In this document: positions 9,901 through 19,946 of the stretch, one piece after another
Layout: the number at the start of each line of letters is the position of its first letter
How positions within the stretch are numbered: position 1 is the stretch's first letter
Source of the DNA: Pseudomonas sp. FP453
GTDB lineage: Bacteria > Pseudomonadota > Gammaproteobacteria > Pseudomonadales > Pseudomonadaceae
Length of the DNA: 64,000 nt
Assembly (NCBI RefSeq): GCF_030687495.1
Contig: NZ_CP117435.1
Location: 682,001 to 746,000 of the forward strand
Direction: 5' to 3'
The notes under the pieces: model-generated
What the model saw: the letters and a program-made list of their open reading frames with translations, nothing else
What the model was told of the DNA's origin: nothing
Databases searched by the model: none
Made by a program: the position numbers and the translations under genes

Positions 9901-10997
9901 CCCTGGCAGATCTCCAGCGCCTGCAGGCCTATGCCGAGCGCACCGGCAGGGATCATGCGCTGGGGTTGAGTGCTGCGGATATCCAGCAGTTGGTCAATGA
10001 TCTGGAGCACCCGCAAAACAGTGACAGCGGCAACGAAAGTGACAGCAATGACTGGGGCGCCGCCCCGCAACCGTTTGTGCCCGACGAGGCGCTGGGTGCG
10101 CCGCAGGTCACGGCAGGGGATCTGCAACCGTGGATCGAACACTTGCCAAACGGCGAGCGCGCGCACAACACGCAACTGTGGAACAGCCTGGCGGAAGAGC
10201 CCGACAACGCGGCGTTTTTCAATCTGTTGTCGTTGGCGCGCCAGACCCGGGACTACCAATCCTTCCGCGCCTCGTTGACGCACCGCATGTGGGGCGTGAT
10301 GGAAGCGGCGGCGAGCAATGCCGAGCTGCGCGAAGAGCTGTTCGAGATCGCCAGGACCCAAAACACCTGCGCCGATGGGCGGGCGCTCGGTTTCAGCCAG
10401 ATGGAAACCCGCGTCTATGTGTTCAATGCCTTGAACGGTGTGAACCCAACCGACCTCACGCTCAAAGGCAAGGCGTTGCTGGACTTGTCCCGTAGCCTGT
10501 TCCGCCTGGAACAGGTCGAGCTTTTGGCCGGTGGCAAGCCCGGAGACCCGGCGGAAGTGCGCCTTAAATACCTGATTGGGCTTGAGGGCGAATTGAAGTT
10601 GCCGGGCGTGCCCAAAAGCATGATTTATGACCGGCCGATCACCGGCGAGCCCATGAAGAAGGCTGCCAAAGAGATCAAAGACAAGGAAAAGCTGCCCGCC
10701 TTTCACCAAAACCTGATCCTGCGTGACTTCTGGGTGGGCTACCTGCAAGAGCGCTATCCCGAGGCCTTCGCGGCCTTGGCAGAGCGCAATGAAGAGCGCC
10801 GCATCACGTTTGGGCTGGAGCATCCAGACCATCACGCCGAGGACTACGCCGCAGCGGCGCAGGAGTTGGCCGCACAGATTCAGGCGGATGACACCAACAC
10901 CAGGGTCGCCCTCTCGCAACAAGCAGAGGCGGCATTGACCGCAGCGGTCCGCGACCCCAACCAACCGGGCACTTCCGCCGAGCTGCTGGGAGGCTAA
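3999..10997 (+). CDS. Giant LRR protein with dermonecrotic-toxin-like N-terminus and C-terminal NEL-type E3 ubiquitin ligase domain
   Basis: 2332 aa. The N-terminal third resembles the DUF6543/dermonecrotic-toxin-like region of large Pseudomonas toxins and has a hydrophobic helical pair at about residues 470-550 (GLLALNTVSMFVPVLGEVMM; FIAVMAVGGKVLAKV) that could insert in membranes. Three leucine-rich-repeat blocks start near residues 1193, 1497 and 1806, about 305 residues apart, each opening with a similar H-V/I-x-x-L phrase (FSHVRTLTM, FTHVTDLRV, LDHIDSLNL). The last 230 residues fit the NEL domain of IpaH/SspH ubiquitin ligases, with the candidate catalytic cysteine C2124 in NTCADGRALGFSQMETR. 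No signal peptide is seen. ATG 3999 has GGAG upstream. No secretion genes lie nearby; delivery route and targets are unknown. The domain call is from motif memory; activity is untested. Confidence 0.82.
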   Translation: MADLSSASPPAATQSIHRNYLEQASPAWLINATPSRRAQFKGTPAVLPDWFERASPSQRQALYQQFTASFTAQTVLDKAMAPLQDIDAFAEPLLVKALQEQFGVQLDVHKTLLHLRKPIEFGVLGTTIGSFEVLRLPLLQAALHNFEARECEVGAFHASSGFLQQTTAGDTEPLSTALTVVQFTGLCRSLDIGAQYQRHLDDFLYPKDGVAEQALRLKFSTARKADLAAAAETALLKKDITPADYQMITSVIDGELHPKMGNKQVWFNDLGLMKKRMTGCVAFVICEKYRYADDVILYIPHDPYHPLKRYNRAEMVAMFTQRFAARDTPDPGDGSPTAYQRFFSQFVAYGDLPAYFDALTEDVEALTVGEKLLPYVSLLNELSKGINPFATFTSVREWPPAPPSAKRPNPQPFLNPITLSRKGHGVWADNIELWGYLFEQYRAKTLADARSHAVPTADVDARVRSQKLAKLLNIGLLALNTVSMFVPVLGEVMMAVMAGQMLYETFAGTLEWSEGDRRAAKAHLVDVAENLAFIAVMAVGGKVLAKVIAVKPEPLIEKLDPVALADGKASLWKPDFTGYESPVDLPPGRAPNALGEYALNGKSYIRQSGRLYEKTFDSTLNRWRLQHPTDPQAYQPLLSHNGAGAWRLALERPLEWDRITLLRRLGSMADGFTDEQLLNIADISGTRDDALRKMHVDNAPPPPELADALRLFRVDQDVAQVIEQVSSGQAVDGRYLFTLPLVTAMPRWPVGRVLEVFDGPGLTGNSQRYGVERLFHGARLKPAIRISRADVVSSKLPAQILAALDETEVVGLLGGEAARVRDNRPMEFRQQLADYARTRQPALFDSLYRGTDAPDPSVAKLQRLYPGLSEPAAHSVLAESDVAQLHHLHSTGRVPLAMQEQIRWHQRQGRLGHAYAGLHMENLTAASSKRLALHTLSTLPGWSDQVRLEVRDGNVKGALLDGIGRLDAPQRKFLVKRGPIYQAFDERGEALNSLPRHGDNFYASLMHALPDDARQALGMPHVGQSQDLRRAIIDHAVAHPVASAQIVEGAVARQSWFKPPQRIAPNKLGYPASGRGEGAVSSLALRAQALYPDMTAEQAEAFVLGRVREGSSHTQIFTLLENRRNEWNLLNTTLDTWAATVSDDLFLRSHPAMDPRLRMASALKRCWQRGPLPELPGHADLVLNGDEALPPLSADFSHVRTLTMRGRRLLENSEQLLDHFPRLQALSLVGTNTAMGNVLGAMERLLALTRLHIEGVESLGAQEQTRLEGLTRLQQLTLNSTHRLLRPLDVSRMSQLHTLKLSGSVQHVFPLGVFDLPELRTLDFKGSDIDELPPQLFEPGHERLWPGLSLKWSRFMRERFKAAYAYIESHPEHLMDQDEMVRDYCVGQFYGHLGRPALSNPANDAALRSEFFARWPTTQERFVAIEALSTEYAGLTEGLEGWVLQSADPVERSHRATIDYALRSQWYQGLHVRYDVSQAPALSLPGMVVSELPRLAADSFTHVTDLRVSNAQVPSAALSAFMRGFTALHSLDASGCGLTELTMAPGDWPFLRHLDLSNNPLATLDVSGLRQLQALNLHGSALAAWPTGAQLLPALEWLDLRSTQLADLPDSVLAHDRILLNSNLSGAPLTAEAQSRLATARQRIEQRWGLSDGTLSLFEQRPVDDVFPPEESASSLTQQLLPIMATDTGHDTLSLEQQLQRLRPALGAERAGQWLERLRGEGLSDLQVRERIGTWEQAHGALTRRLNDWIFTRRFNLGHDMLVTSNTRQLAAEDILARWLDGVSGVLANRALSFHGMILGDLPDLALTLDHIDSLNLNGVQLSGQGSNAFLRAFPRLNTLVLSSNPLHTFPDAVVAMAELRRLELSAVGVNDPELLYATLVHLERLQWLDLSYCDLDNFRVDQFSQLHTLNLSNNELTEWPQGALQAGALRALELGSNQLESIPPGALEGAHDRLMAGVNLTDNFGLPLADLQRLQAYAERTGRDHALGLSAADIQQLVNDLEHPQNSDSGNESDSNDWGAAPQPFVPDEALGAPQVTAGDLQPWIEHLPNGERAHNTQLWNSLAEEPDNAAFFNLLSLARQTRDYQSFRASLTHRMWGVMEAAASNAELREELFEIARTQNTCADGRALGFSQMETRVYVFNALNGVNPTDLTLKGKALLDLSRSLFRLEQVELLAGGKPGDPAEVRLKYLIGLEGELKLPGVPKSMIYDRPITGEPMKKAAKEIKDKEKLPAFHQNLILRDFWVGYLQERYPEAFAALAERNEERRITFGLEHPDHHAEDYAAAAQELAAQIQADDTNTRVALSQQAEAALTAAVRDPNQPGTSAELLGG

Positions 10998-11069
10998 CCC
11001 CCTGGCGCAGTTGCCCGAAACGCATGCGCCGATCAACTGCCCGGCGCCGATGACCTGGCCCGCACTGGC

Positions 11070-12770
<1,701 letters not shown>

Positions 12771-12806
12771 GTGTGTGCCCTGAAATATTTGTGTTGAATG
12801 TGAGAT

Positions 12807-12894
12807 AGCTATCGCAGGCAAGCCAGCTCCCACAGTGGACCGAGTTGTCACGTTGGAATGCGATCACCTGTGGGAGCTGGCTTGCCTGCGATAA
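12807..12894. repeat. REPIN between ureB and ureC
   Basis: Inverted arms at about 12807-12835 and 12868-12893 with the core GGGAGCTGGCTTGCCTGCGAT, inside the ure gene cluster and between two genes whose products form one enzyme. Confidence 0.9.
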
Positions 12895-12898
12895 GGCC

Positions 12899-14252
<1,354 letters not shown>

Positions 14253-14261
14253 GGCGGCTTC

Positions 14262-14564
14262 TCAGGCAATCGGCTGGTGGACGGTGACGAGCTTGGTGCC
14301 GTCGGGGAAGGTGGCTTCCACCTGAATGTCCGGGATCATTTCCGGGATGCCTTCCATCACCTGTTCGCGGCTGAGCAGGGTGGTGCCGAAGTGCATCAGG
14401 TCGGCGACGGTGCGGCCATCGCGGGCGCCTTCCATCAGCGCGGCGGAGATGTAGGCGATGGTTTCCGGGTAGTTGAGCTTCACCCCGCGCGCGAGGCGGC
14501 GCTCGGCCACCAAGCCTGCGGTGAAGATCAGCAGTTTGTCTTTTTCCCGTGGGGTCAGGTCCAT
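14262..14564 (-). CDS. ureA: Urease subunit gamma
   Basis: 100 aa, exact family size. Opens [20 protein letters not shown] and carries [21 protein letters not shown] and [14 protein letters not shown], all conserved. Structural subunit of urease, binding UreB and UreC. Follows ureD after a REPIN and precedes the two acetyltransferase genes. Confidence 0.97.
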
Positions 14565-14610
14565 GGTTCAAGGTCCTTCAAACAACATTCATAAAAACAC
14601 TGGAGATCCA

Positions 14611-14701
14611 ATGTGGGAGCTGGCTTGCCTGCGATAGCGGTACATCAGGCAATGTATTTGTTGCTGACCCACCGCTATCGCAGGCAAGCCAGCTCCCACA
14701 G
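14611..14701. repeat. REPIN between ureD and ureA
   Basis: Inverted arms 14611-14637 and about 14673-14701 with the standard REP core. It fills nearly the whole ureD-ureA gap. Confidence 0.9.
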
Positions 14702-14710
14702 TTTTGATCT

Positions 14711-15544
14711 TCATGTGCTCCAGATTCTCGGTGCAATGGCTTCCCGGCCTAGCACTGCCGGGCGTAGCAATTTCCATAAATCAATCAACCATGCCCGCGC
14801 CAACAACGCCTCACTGGCCAGGCAGCGGGCAACCAACAGGCCCGGCAATTGGCTCAAGTCGCCGCGAACGGCATGGGGCAGGGCGCGGCAGGTTTCCAGT
14901 AATTCAGGGTCAATCTCGCCCGTCAGCAGCAACGTGGCAAACACCGGTTGCCCATCCAGCCCAATCGGCGAGTCGAGCAAACCATCGGCGCCGACAATGC
15001 GCTGGCGCTCGTGCCAGAGCAACTGGCCGTCGCGGCGGATATCCAGCTGGGATTGAAAGTGTCCCAGGTCAAAGCGCTCGCCGCTGGCGGGGCGGCCGAG
15101 GGCGACCACGTCCCAGTAGAACAGGTGCGCATCGCCTTGCAGCTCGATGCGGGTGGTGAGTTCGGCCTGGGCCGCGCTGAACACGATGGTTTCCTGGGGC
15201 AGCCATTCCAGCGTCGCACCCGCTTCGACCGTGAGGTCAAGCTGCTGGAACGCCGGGCCGCTGGCGCGGTACCACTTGGCCGCGCCGGGGCTGGTCAACT
15301 GCGCCCAGGCACCCGCGCCGACGTGGGCGCTGATGTCCAGGCGATCACCGCCGGCAATCCCGCCGGGCGGGTGCACGATGATGTGCTGGCACACCTCGGG
15401 GCCTTCGGCGTACAGGTGCTTTTGCACCCGCAGCGGGCCGAGGTGGCGGCGCATCACCGGGCGCGTGGTGTCGCCGAAACGCGCGTAGCCGAGGTTCAGC
15501 TCGGCGTGCCAGCTGGGGGTGAAGAGGGCAGAGGGCAGGTTCAT
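14711..15544 (-). CDS. ureD: Urease accessory protein UreD
   Basis: 277 aa. Acts with UreF and UreG to insert nickel into apo-urease. Family phrases visible: [17 protein letters not shown] near residue 53, [13 protein letters not shown], and [17 protein letters not shown]. First ure gene, 31 bases after the urtE stop, so probably transcribed with the urea transporter. The partners ureE, ureF and ureG are absent from this window and must be encoded elsewhere. Confidence 0.95.
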   Translation of the reverse strand: MNLPSALFTPSWHAELNLGYARFGDTTRPVMRRHLGPLRVQKHLYAEGPEVCQHIIVHPPGGIAGGDRLDISAHVGAGAWAQLTSPGAAKWYRASGPAFQQLDLTVEAGATLEWLPQETIVFSAAQAELTTRIELQGDAHLFYWDVVALGRPASGERFDLGHFQSQLDIRRDGQLLWHERQRIVGADGLLDSPIGLDGQPVFATLLLTGEIDPELLETCRALPHAVRGDLSQLPGLLVARCLASEALLARAWLIDLWKLLRPAVLGREAIAPRIWST

Positions 15545-15575
15545 GTCGTTGTGCTTATCGTTAGGACGCTACAGA

Positions 15576-16274
15576 TTAGATCGTAACGAGGCCGCGCACA
15601 CCCTCGCTTTCCATGTTTTCGCCACGGCCCTGGGCGACGATTTCCCCCCGGGACATCACCAGGTACTGGTCGGCCAGTTCGGCGGCAAAATCGTAGAACT
15701 GCTCCACCAGCAGGATCGCCATATCGCCACGGGCCGCGAGTTTTTTGATCACCGCGCCGATCTCCTTGATCACCGAGGGTTGGATGCCTTCGGTGGGCTC
15801 ATCGAGGATCAGCAAGCGTGGACGGCTGGCCAGTGCGCGGCCAATCGCCAACTGTTGCTGCTGGCCGCCGGACAAGTCACCGCCGCGCCGGTGTTTCATT
15901 TGCAGCAGCACCGGGAACAGCTCGTAGATAAACGCCGGGACTTCCTTGGCTTCCGAGCCGGGGAAACGTGCGAGGCCCATCAGCAGGTTTTCTTCCACCG
16001 TGAGCCGGCCAAAAATCTCGCGGCCCTGGGGCACGTAGGCGATGCCGGCGTAGACGCGCTGGTGCGGCTTGAACGTGGTGATGGCCTTGCCTTCCCAGTT
16101 CACTGCGCCTTCCTTGGCGGGCAACAGACCCATCAGGCACTTGAGCAGGGTGGTCTTGCCCACGCCGTTACGGCCGAGCAGGCAGGTGACTTCGCCGACC
16201 TTCACGTCAAAAGACAGGCCGCGCAGGATGTGGCTGCCGCCGTAGTACTGGTGCAATTTGTCGACTTGCAACAT
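15576..16274 (-). CDS. urtE: Urea ABC transporter ATP-binding subunit UrtE
   Basis: 232 aa, LivF-type ATPase. Walker A is GRNGVGKTTLLKCLMG, the signature is LSGGQQQQLAIGRAL, Walker B is LLILDEPTEGIQPS, followed by a switch histidine region (LLVEQFYDFA has Q in place of the common H). Start ATG 16274 has a full GAGGAGG ribosome site 8 bases upstream. Powers urea import with UrtD. Final urt gene; ureD follows. Confidence 0.95.
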   Translation of the reverse strand: MLQVDKLHQYYGGSHILRGLSFDVKVGEVTCLLGRNGVGKTTLLKCLMGLLPAKEGAVNWEGKAITTFKPHQRVYAGIAYVPQGREIFGRLTVEENLLMGLARFPGSEAKEVPAFIYELFPVLLQMKHRRGGDLSGGQQQQLAIGRALASRPRLLILDEPTEGIQPSVIKEIGAVIKKLAARGDMAILLVEQFYDFAAELADQYLVMSRGEIVAQGRGENMESEGVRGLVTI

Positions 16275-16313
16275 CTTCAAAACCTCCTCGATCCCCCTGT
16301 GGGAACCGGTTCA

Positions 16314-16386
16314 AATGTGGGAGCTGGCTTGCCTGCGATGGCGGTGTACCTGATGCACCGCTATCGCAGGCAAGCCAGCTCCCACA
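16314..16386. repeat. REPIN between urtD and urtE
   Basis: Inverted REP arms with the common core, placed between two ATPase genes of one transporter. A further truncated TGTGGGA motif lies just upstream near 16298. Confidence 0.88.
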
Positions 16387-16406
16387 TAAAGCAGTCCGTG
16401 TCTGGG

Positions 16407-17228
16407 TTAGCGACCGAGATAGACTTCGATCACCCGCTCGTTTTCCTGCACCTGCTCCAACGACCCTTCAGCCAGCACGCTGCCCTGGTGCAACACGGTC
16501 ACATGGTCGGCAATCGCGCCGACAAAGCCCATGTCGTGCTCCACCACCATCAACGAGTGCTTGCCCGCCAGGCGCTTGAACAGGTCGGCGGTGAATTCGG
16601 TTTCGGCGTCGGTCATGCCCGCCACCGGTTCGTCCAGCAGCAACAGTTGCGGGTCCTGCATCAGCAGCATGCCGATCTCGAGGAACTGCTTCTGCCCGTG
16701 GGACAGCAACCCGGCCGGACGCTGTACCGAGGCGGTCAGGCGGATGGTGTCGAGGACTTCGTCGATGCGGTCCTTCTGCTCGCCACTCAGGCGCGCGCGC
16801 AGGCTGGCCCACACGGACTTGTCGGTCTTCTGCGCCAGCTCCAGGTTTTCGAACACGCTGAGGGCTTCGAACACCGTGGGTTTCTGGAACTTGCGGCCGA
16901 TGCCGGCCTGGGCGATCTGCACTTCGCTCATGCCGGTGAGGTCGAGGTTTTCGCCAAACCAGGCGGTGCCATGGCTGGGCCGGGTCTTGCCGGTGATCAC
17001 GTCCATCAGCGTGGTCTTGCCCGCGCCGTTGGGGCCGATAATGCAGCGCAACTCGCCCACGCCGATGTACAGGTTCAAGTTGTTGAGGGCCTTGAACCCG
17101 TCGAAGCTGACGCTGATGTCTTCCAGGGTCAGGATGGTGCCGTGGCGCGTGTTCAAGCCCTTGCCGGCGGCCTGGCCAATACCGATGGCATCGCGGCCGC
17201 TGCCGGCGTCGAAAATAGGTTCCAGCAT
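16407..17228 (-). CDS. urtD: Urea ABC transporter ATP-binding subunit UrtD
   Basis: 273 aa, LivG-type ATPase. Walker A GPNGAGKTTLMDVITG, Q-loop region GIGRKFQKPTVFE, signature LLSHGQKQFLEIG (a degenerate LSGGQ typical of UrtD), Walker B LLLLDEPVAGMTDAE and the switch HDMGFVGAIAD. ATG 17228 has GAGGAA 5 bases upstream; the alternative ATG 17240 overlaps the urtC stop (ATGA) but lacks a spaced ribosome site. Confidence 0.92.
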   Translation of the reverse strand: MLEPIFDAGSGRDAIGIGQAAGKGLNTRHGTILTLEDISVSFDGFKALNNLNLYIGVGELRCIIGPNGAGKTTLMDVITGKTRPSHGTAWFGENLDLTGMSEVQIAQAGIGRKFQKPTVFEALSVFENLELAQKTDKSVWASLRARLSGEQKDRIDEVLDTIRLTASVQRPAGLLSHGQKQFLEIGMLLMQDPQLLLLDEPVAGMTDAETEFTADLFKRLAGKHSLMVVEHDMGFVGAIADHVTVLHQGSVLAEGSLEQVQENERVIEVYLGR

Positions 17229-17236
17229 GACGTTCC

Positions 17237-18304
17237 TCATTTCTTCAGCAGCCCGATCACGCCCTTGGGCAGGTACAGGGTGACGATGATGAACAGCGCC
17301 CCCAGGAAGAACAGCCAGTATTCCGGGAAGGCCACGGTGAACCAGCTCTTCATGCCATTGACCACGCCGGCGCCGAGCAGCGGGCCGATCAACGTGCCGC
17401 GCCCGCCGAGGGCGACCCACACGGCGGCTTCGATGGAGTTGGTCGGCGACATCTCACTGGGGTTGATAATGCCCACCTGCGGCACATACAACGCCCCGGC
17501 CAAACCACACAGCACCGCGCTCAACACCCACACGAACAGCTTGAAACCACGCGGGTCGTAGCCACAGAACATCAGGCGGTTCTCCGCATCGCGCAGCGCC
17601 GTCAGCACGCGGCCGAACTTGCTTTGCGCCAGGCGCCAGCCGATGTACAGGCTCGTCACCAGCAGCAACACCGTCGCGACAAACAGCACCGCCCGGGTGC
17701 CCGGTTCGGTGATGCCAAAACCGAGGATGCTGCGGAAATTGGTGAAGCCGTTATTGCCGCCAAAGCCGGTCTCGTTCCTGAAGAACAACAGCATCCCGGC
17801 AAAGGTCAGGGCCTGGGTCATGATCGAGAAATACACGCCCTTGATCCGCGAGCGGAAGGCGAAGAAACCGAACACCAGCGCCAGCAACCCCGGCGCCAAT
17901 ACAACCAGGCACATGGCCCAGAGGAAGTGTTCGGTGCCGACCCAATACCACGGCAGTTCGGTCCACGACAAAAAGGTCATGAACGCCGGCAGCTCATCTC
18001 CGGACGCCTGGCGCATCAGGTACATGCCCATCGCATAACCGCCGAGGGCAAAGAACAAACCGTGGCCGAGGGACAACATCCCCGCATAGCCCCACACCAG
18101 ATCCAGGGCGAGGGCGACGATGGCGTAGCAGAGGATCTTGCCCACCAGCGTCAGGGTGTAGGCGGAGACATGAAAGGCGCTGTCGGCCGGCAGCAGCGAC
18201 AGCAACGGCAGCGCCAGCAGCAGGACCAGGATCACTGCACCCACGGCAATCGTCACCTTGGGCCCGGCTTTTTGCGTGGCGGTAAGCATCAATGGCTGGT
18301 TCAT
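17237..18304 (-). CDS. urtC: Urea ABC transporter permease UrtC
   Basis: 355 aa, LivM-type inner-membrane permease with about nine hydrophobic helices. It carries the family phrases LDLVWGYAGMLSLGHGLFFALGGYAMG (written here in parts: LVWGYAGMLSLGHG, FALGGYAMG), NRLMFCGYDPRGFKLFVW and GGRGTLIGPLLGAGVVN near the end. ATG 18304 overlaps the urtB stop by four bases. Forms the transmembrane channel with UrtB. Confidence 0.95.
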   Translation of the reverse strand: MNQPLMLTATQKAGPKVTIAVGAVILVLLLALPLLSLLPADSAFHVSAYTLTLVGKILCYAIVALALDLVWGYAGMLSLGHGLFFALGGYAMGMYLMRQASGDELPAFMTFLSWTELPWYWVGTEHFLWAMCLVVLAPGLLALVFGFFAFRSRIKGVYFSIMTQALTFAGMLLFFRNETGFGGNNGFTNFRSILGFGITEPGTRAVLFVATVLLLVTSLYIGWRLAQSKFGRVLTALRDAENRLMFCGYDPRGFKLFVWVLSAVLCGLAGALYVPQVGIINPSEMSPTNSIEAAVWVALGGRGTLIGPLLGAGVVNGMKSWFTVAFPEYWLFFLGALFIIVTLYLPKGVIGLLKK

Positions 18305-19806
18305 CAGTCGATCACCCGTCCTTTCAGTGCGAAGAGTCCTTGCGGGCGTTTCTGGATAAACAGAATGATGAGCGCGAGGATCAGGATCTTGCCGAGCACG
18401 GCGCCGATCTGCGGTTCCAGGATCTTGTTGGCGATGCCCAGGCCGAAGGCGGCCATGACGCTACCGGCCAACTGGCCGACACCGCCCAATACCACCACCA
18501 GGAAGGAGTCGATGATGTAGCTCTGGCCCAGGTCCGGGCCGACGTTGCCGATCTGGCTCAGGGCGACGCCGCCCAAACCGGCGATACCGGAACCGAGGCC
18601 AAACGCGAGCATGTCCACGCGCCCGGTGGGCACGCCGCAGCAGGCCGCCATGTTGCGGTTCTGGGTCACGGCGCGCACGTTGAGGCCCAGGCGCGTCTTG
18701 TTCAGCAGCAGCCAGGTCAGCACCACCACGCACAGCGCAAACGCGATGATGACGATGCGGTTGTACGGCAGCACCAGGTTGGGCAGCACTTGAATGCCGC
18801 CGGACAGCCAGGCGGGGTTAGACACTTCGACGTTCTGCGCACCAAACACCAGGCGTACCAGTTGGATCAGCATCAGGCTGATGCCCCACGTGGCGAGCAG
18901 GGTTTCCAGCGGCCGGCCATACAGGTGACGAATCACCGTGCGCTCCAGTGCCATGCCGATGGCGGCGGTGACAAAAAACGCCACTGGCAGCGCGATCAGC
19001 GGGTAGAACTCGATGGCCTGCGGCACATAACGCTGCATGAGCATCTGCACGACATAGGTGGAGTAGGCACCGAGCATCAGCATCTCGCCGTGGGCCATGT
19101 TGATCACGCCGAGCAGGCCGAAGGTGATCGCCAGACCCAGGGCCGCGAGCAGCAGGATCGAGCCCAGGGACATGCCGCTGAAGGCCTGGCCGAGGATCTC
19201 GCCGACCATCAACTTGCGCTTGACCTGGGCCAGGCTGGTTTCGGCGGCGGTGTGCACGGCGGCGTCGGTTTCCACGCCGGGGGCGAGCAAGGCTTCCAGG
19301 CGCGTGCGGGCCAGCGGGTCGCCGGTGTTGCCGAGCAAACGCACGGCGGCGAGGCGCACGGCCGGGTCGCTGTCCACCAGTTGCAGGTTGGCCAGGGCCA
19401 GGCTGAGGGCGGTGTGCACGTCCTCATCGGTCTCGCTGGCGACCTGCTGGTCGAGGAATTTCAATTGCGCGGGTTGCGCGGTTTTTTGCAGGGCTTGCGC
19501 GGCAGCCAAACGCACCTTGGGATCGGCTGCGAGCAATTGCTGGCTGGCGCGGACGTTGTCGATCAGGCCGCGCAGGCGGTTGTTCAGGCGCACGGTCCTG
19601 GTTTCGCCGTTGAGCGTGAGTTGGCCTTGTTGCAGGGCGTCCACCAGCTCGATGCGCGCCGGGTCGGGCTGGGCAGCCCAGTCTTGCAAAAGCTTGGCTT
19701 GTTGCGCCGGGTTGGCGGCGAGGAAATCTTCGGCGTCGCTGGCGTGTGCGGCGAAAGGCAGCAACAGCAGGGCGGCGAGGATGAAGCGGTACAGGGCAGT
19801 GGGCAT
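18304..19806 (-). CDS. urtB: Urea ABC transporter permease UrtB
   Basis: 500 aa. Residues 1-22 are a signal peptide (LAALLLLPFAAHA). Residues about 25-190 are a periplasmic helical extension with HEAT-like repeats peculiar to UrtB, and the remainder is a LivH-type permease (LGLAITFGLLGVINMAHGEM, FLVVVLGGVGQLAGSVMA). Start ATG 19806. Coupled to urtC by overlap and separated from urtA by a REPIN. Confidence 0.94.
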   Translation of the reverse strand: MPTALYRFILAALLLLPFAAHASDAEDFLAANPAQQAKLLQDWAAQPDPARIELVDALQQGQLTLNGETRTVRLNNRLRGLIDNVRASQQLLAADPKVRLAAAQALQKTAQPAQLKFLDQQVASETDEDVHTALSLALANLQLVDSDPAVRLAAVRLLGNTGDPLARTRLEALLAPGVETDAAVHTAAETSLAQVKRKLMVGEILGQAFSGMSLGSILLLAALGLAITFGLLGVINMAHGEMLMLGAYSTYVVQMLMQRYVPQAIEFYPLIALPVAFFVTAAIGMALERTVIRHLYGRPLETLLATWGISLMLIQLVRLVFGAQNVEVSNPAWLSGGIQVLPNLVLPYNRIVIIAFALCVVVLTWLLLNKTRLGLNVRAVTQNRNMAACCGVPTGRVDMLAFGLGSGIAGLGGVALSQIGNVGPDLGQSYIIDSFLVVVLGGVGQLAGSVMAAFGLGIANKILEPQIGAVLGKILILALIILFIQKRPQGLFALKGRVID

Positions 19807-19829
19807 AGTCTTGGGCCTTGCTCAAACTA

Positions 19830-19910
19830 ATGTGGGAGCTGGCTTGCCTGCGATGGCGGCGACTCGGTGTGCCTGATGCACCGCTATCGCAGGCAAGCCA
19901 GCTCCCACAG
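19830..19910. repeat. REPIN between urtA and urtB
   Basis: Inverted REP arms 19830-19857 and about 19882-19910. The position after the binding-protein gene is where a hairpin would protect the upstream urtA mRNA and raise its level over the membrane subunits. Confidence 0.9.
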
Positions 19911-19946
19911 GGATCGTGTCGGCCTCACGTGCCGACACCCCTCGGA

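Noticed and set aside
3999..10997. A nearby secretion apparatus or immunity gene for the LRR/NEL protein
   Set aside because: Neighbours are cbpA and ureC, both complete and ordinary; the short gaps hold no extra gene.
14589..14777. Short frames encoding peptides such as VGAGLPAIA and CGSWLACD near REPINs
   Set aside because: These peptides are translations of the REP core and recur at every REPIN; they are not genes.
15519..17561. Long plus-strand open frame (about 680 codons) opposite ureD-urtE-urtD
   Set aside because: It is antisense to clear urease/urea-transport genes and its peptide is His/Gln/Ala/Val-rich with no family features, as is usual for GC-rich shadow frames.
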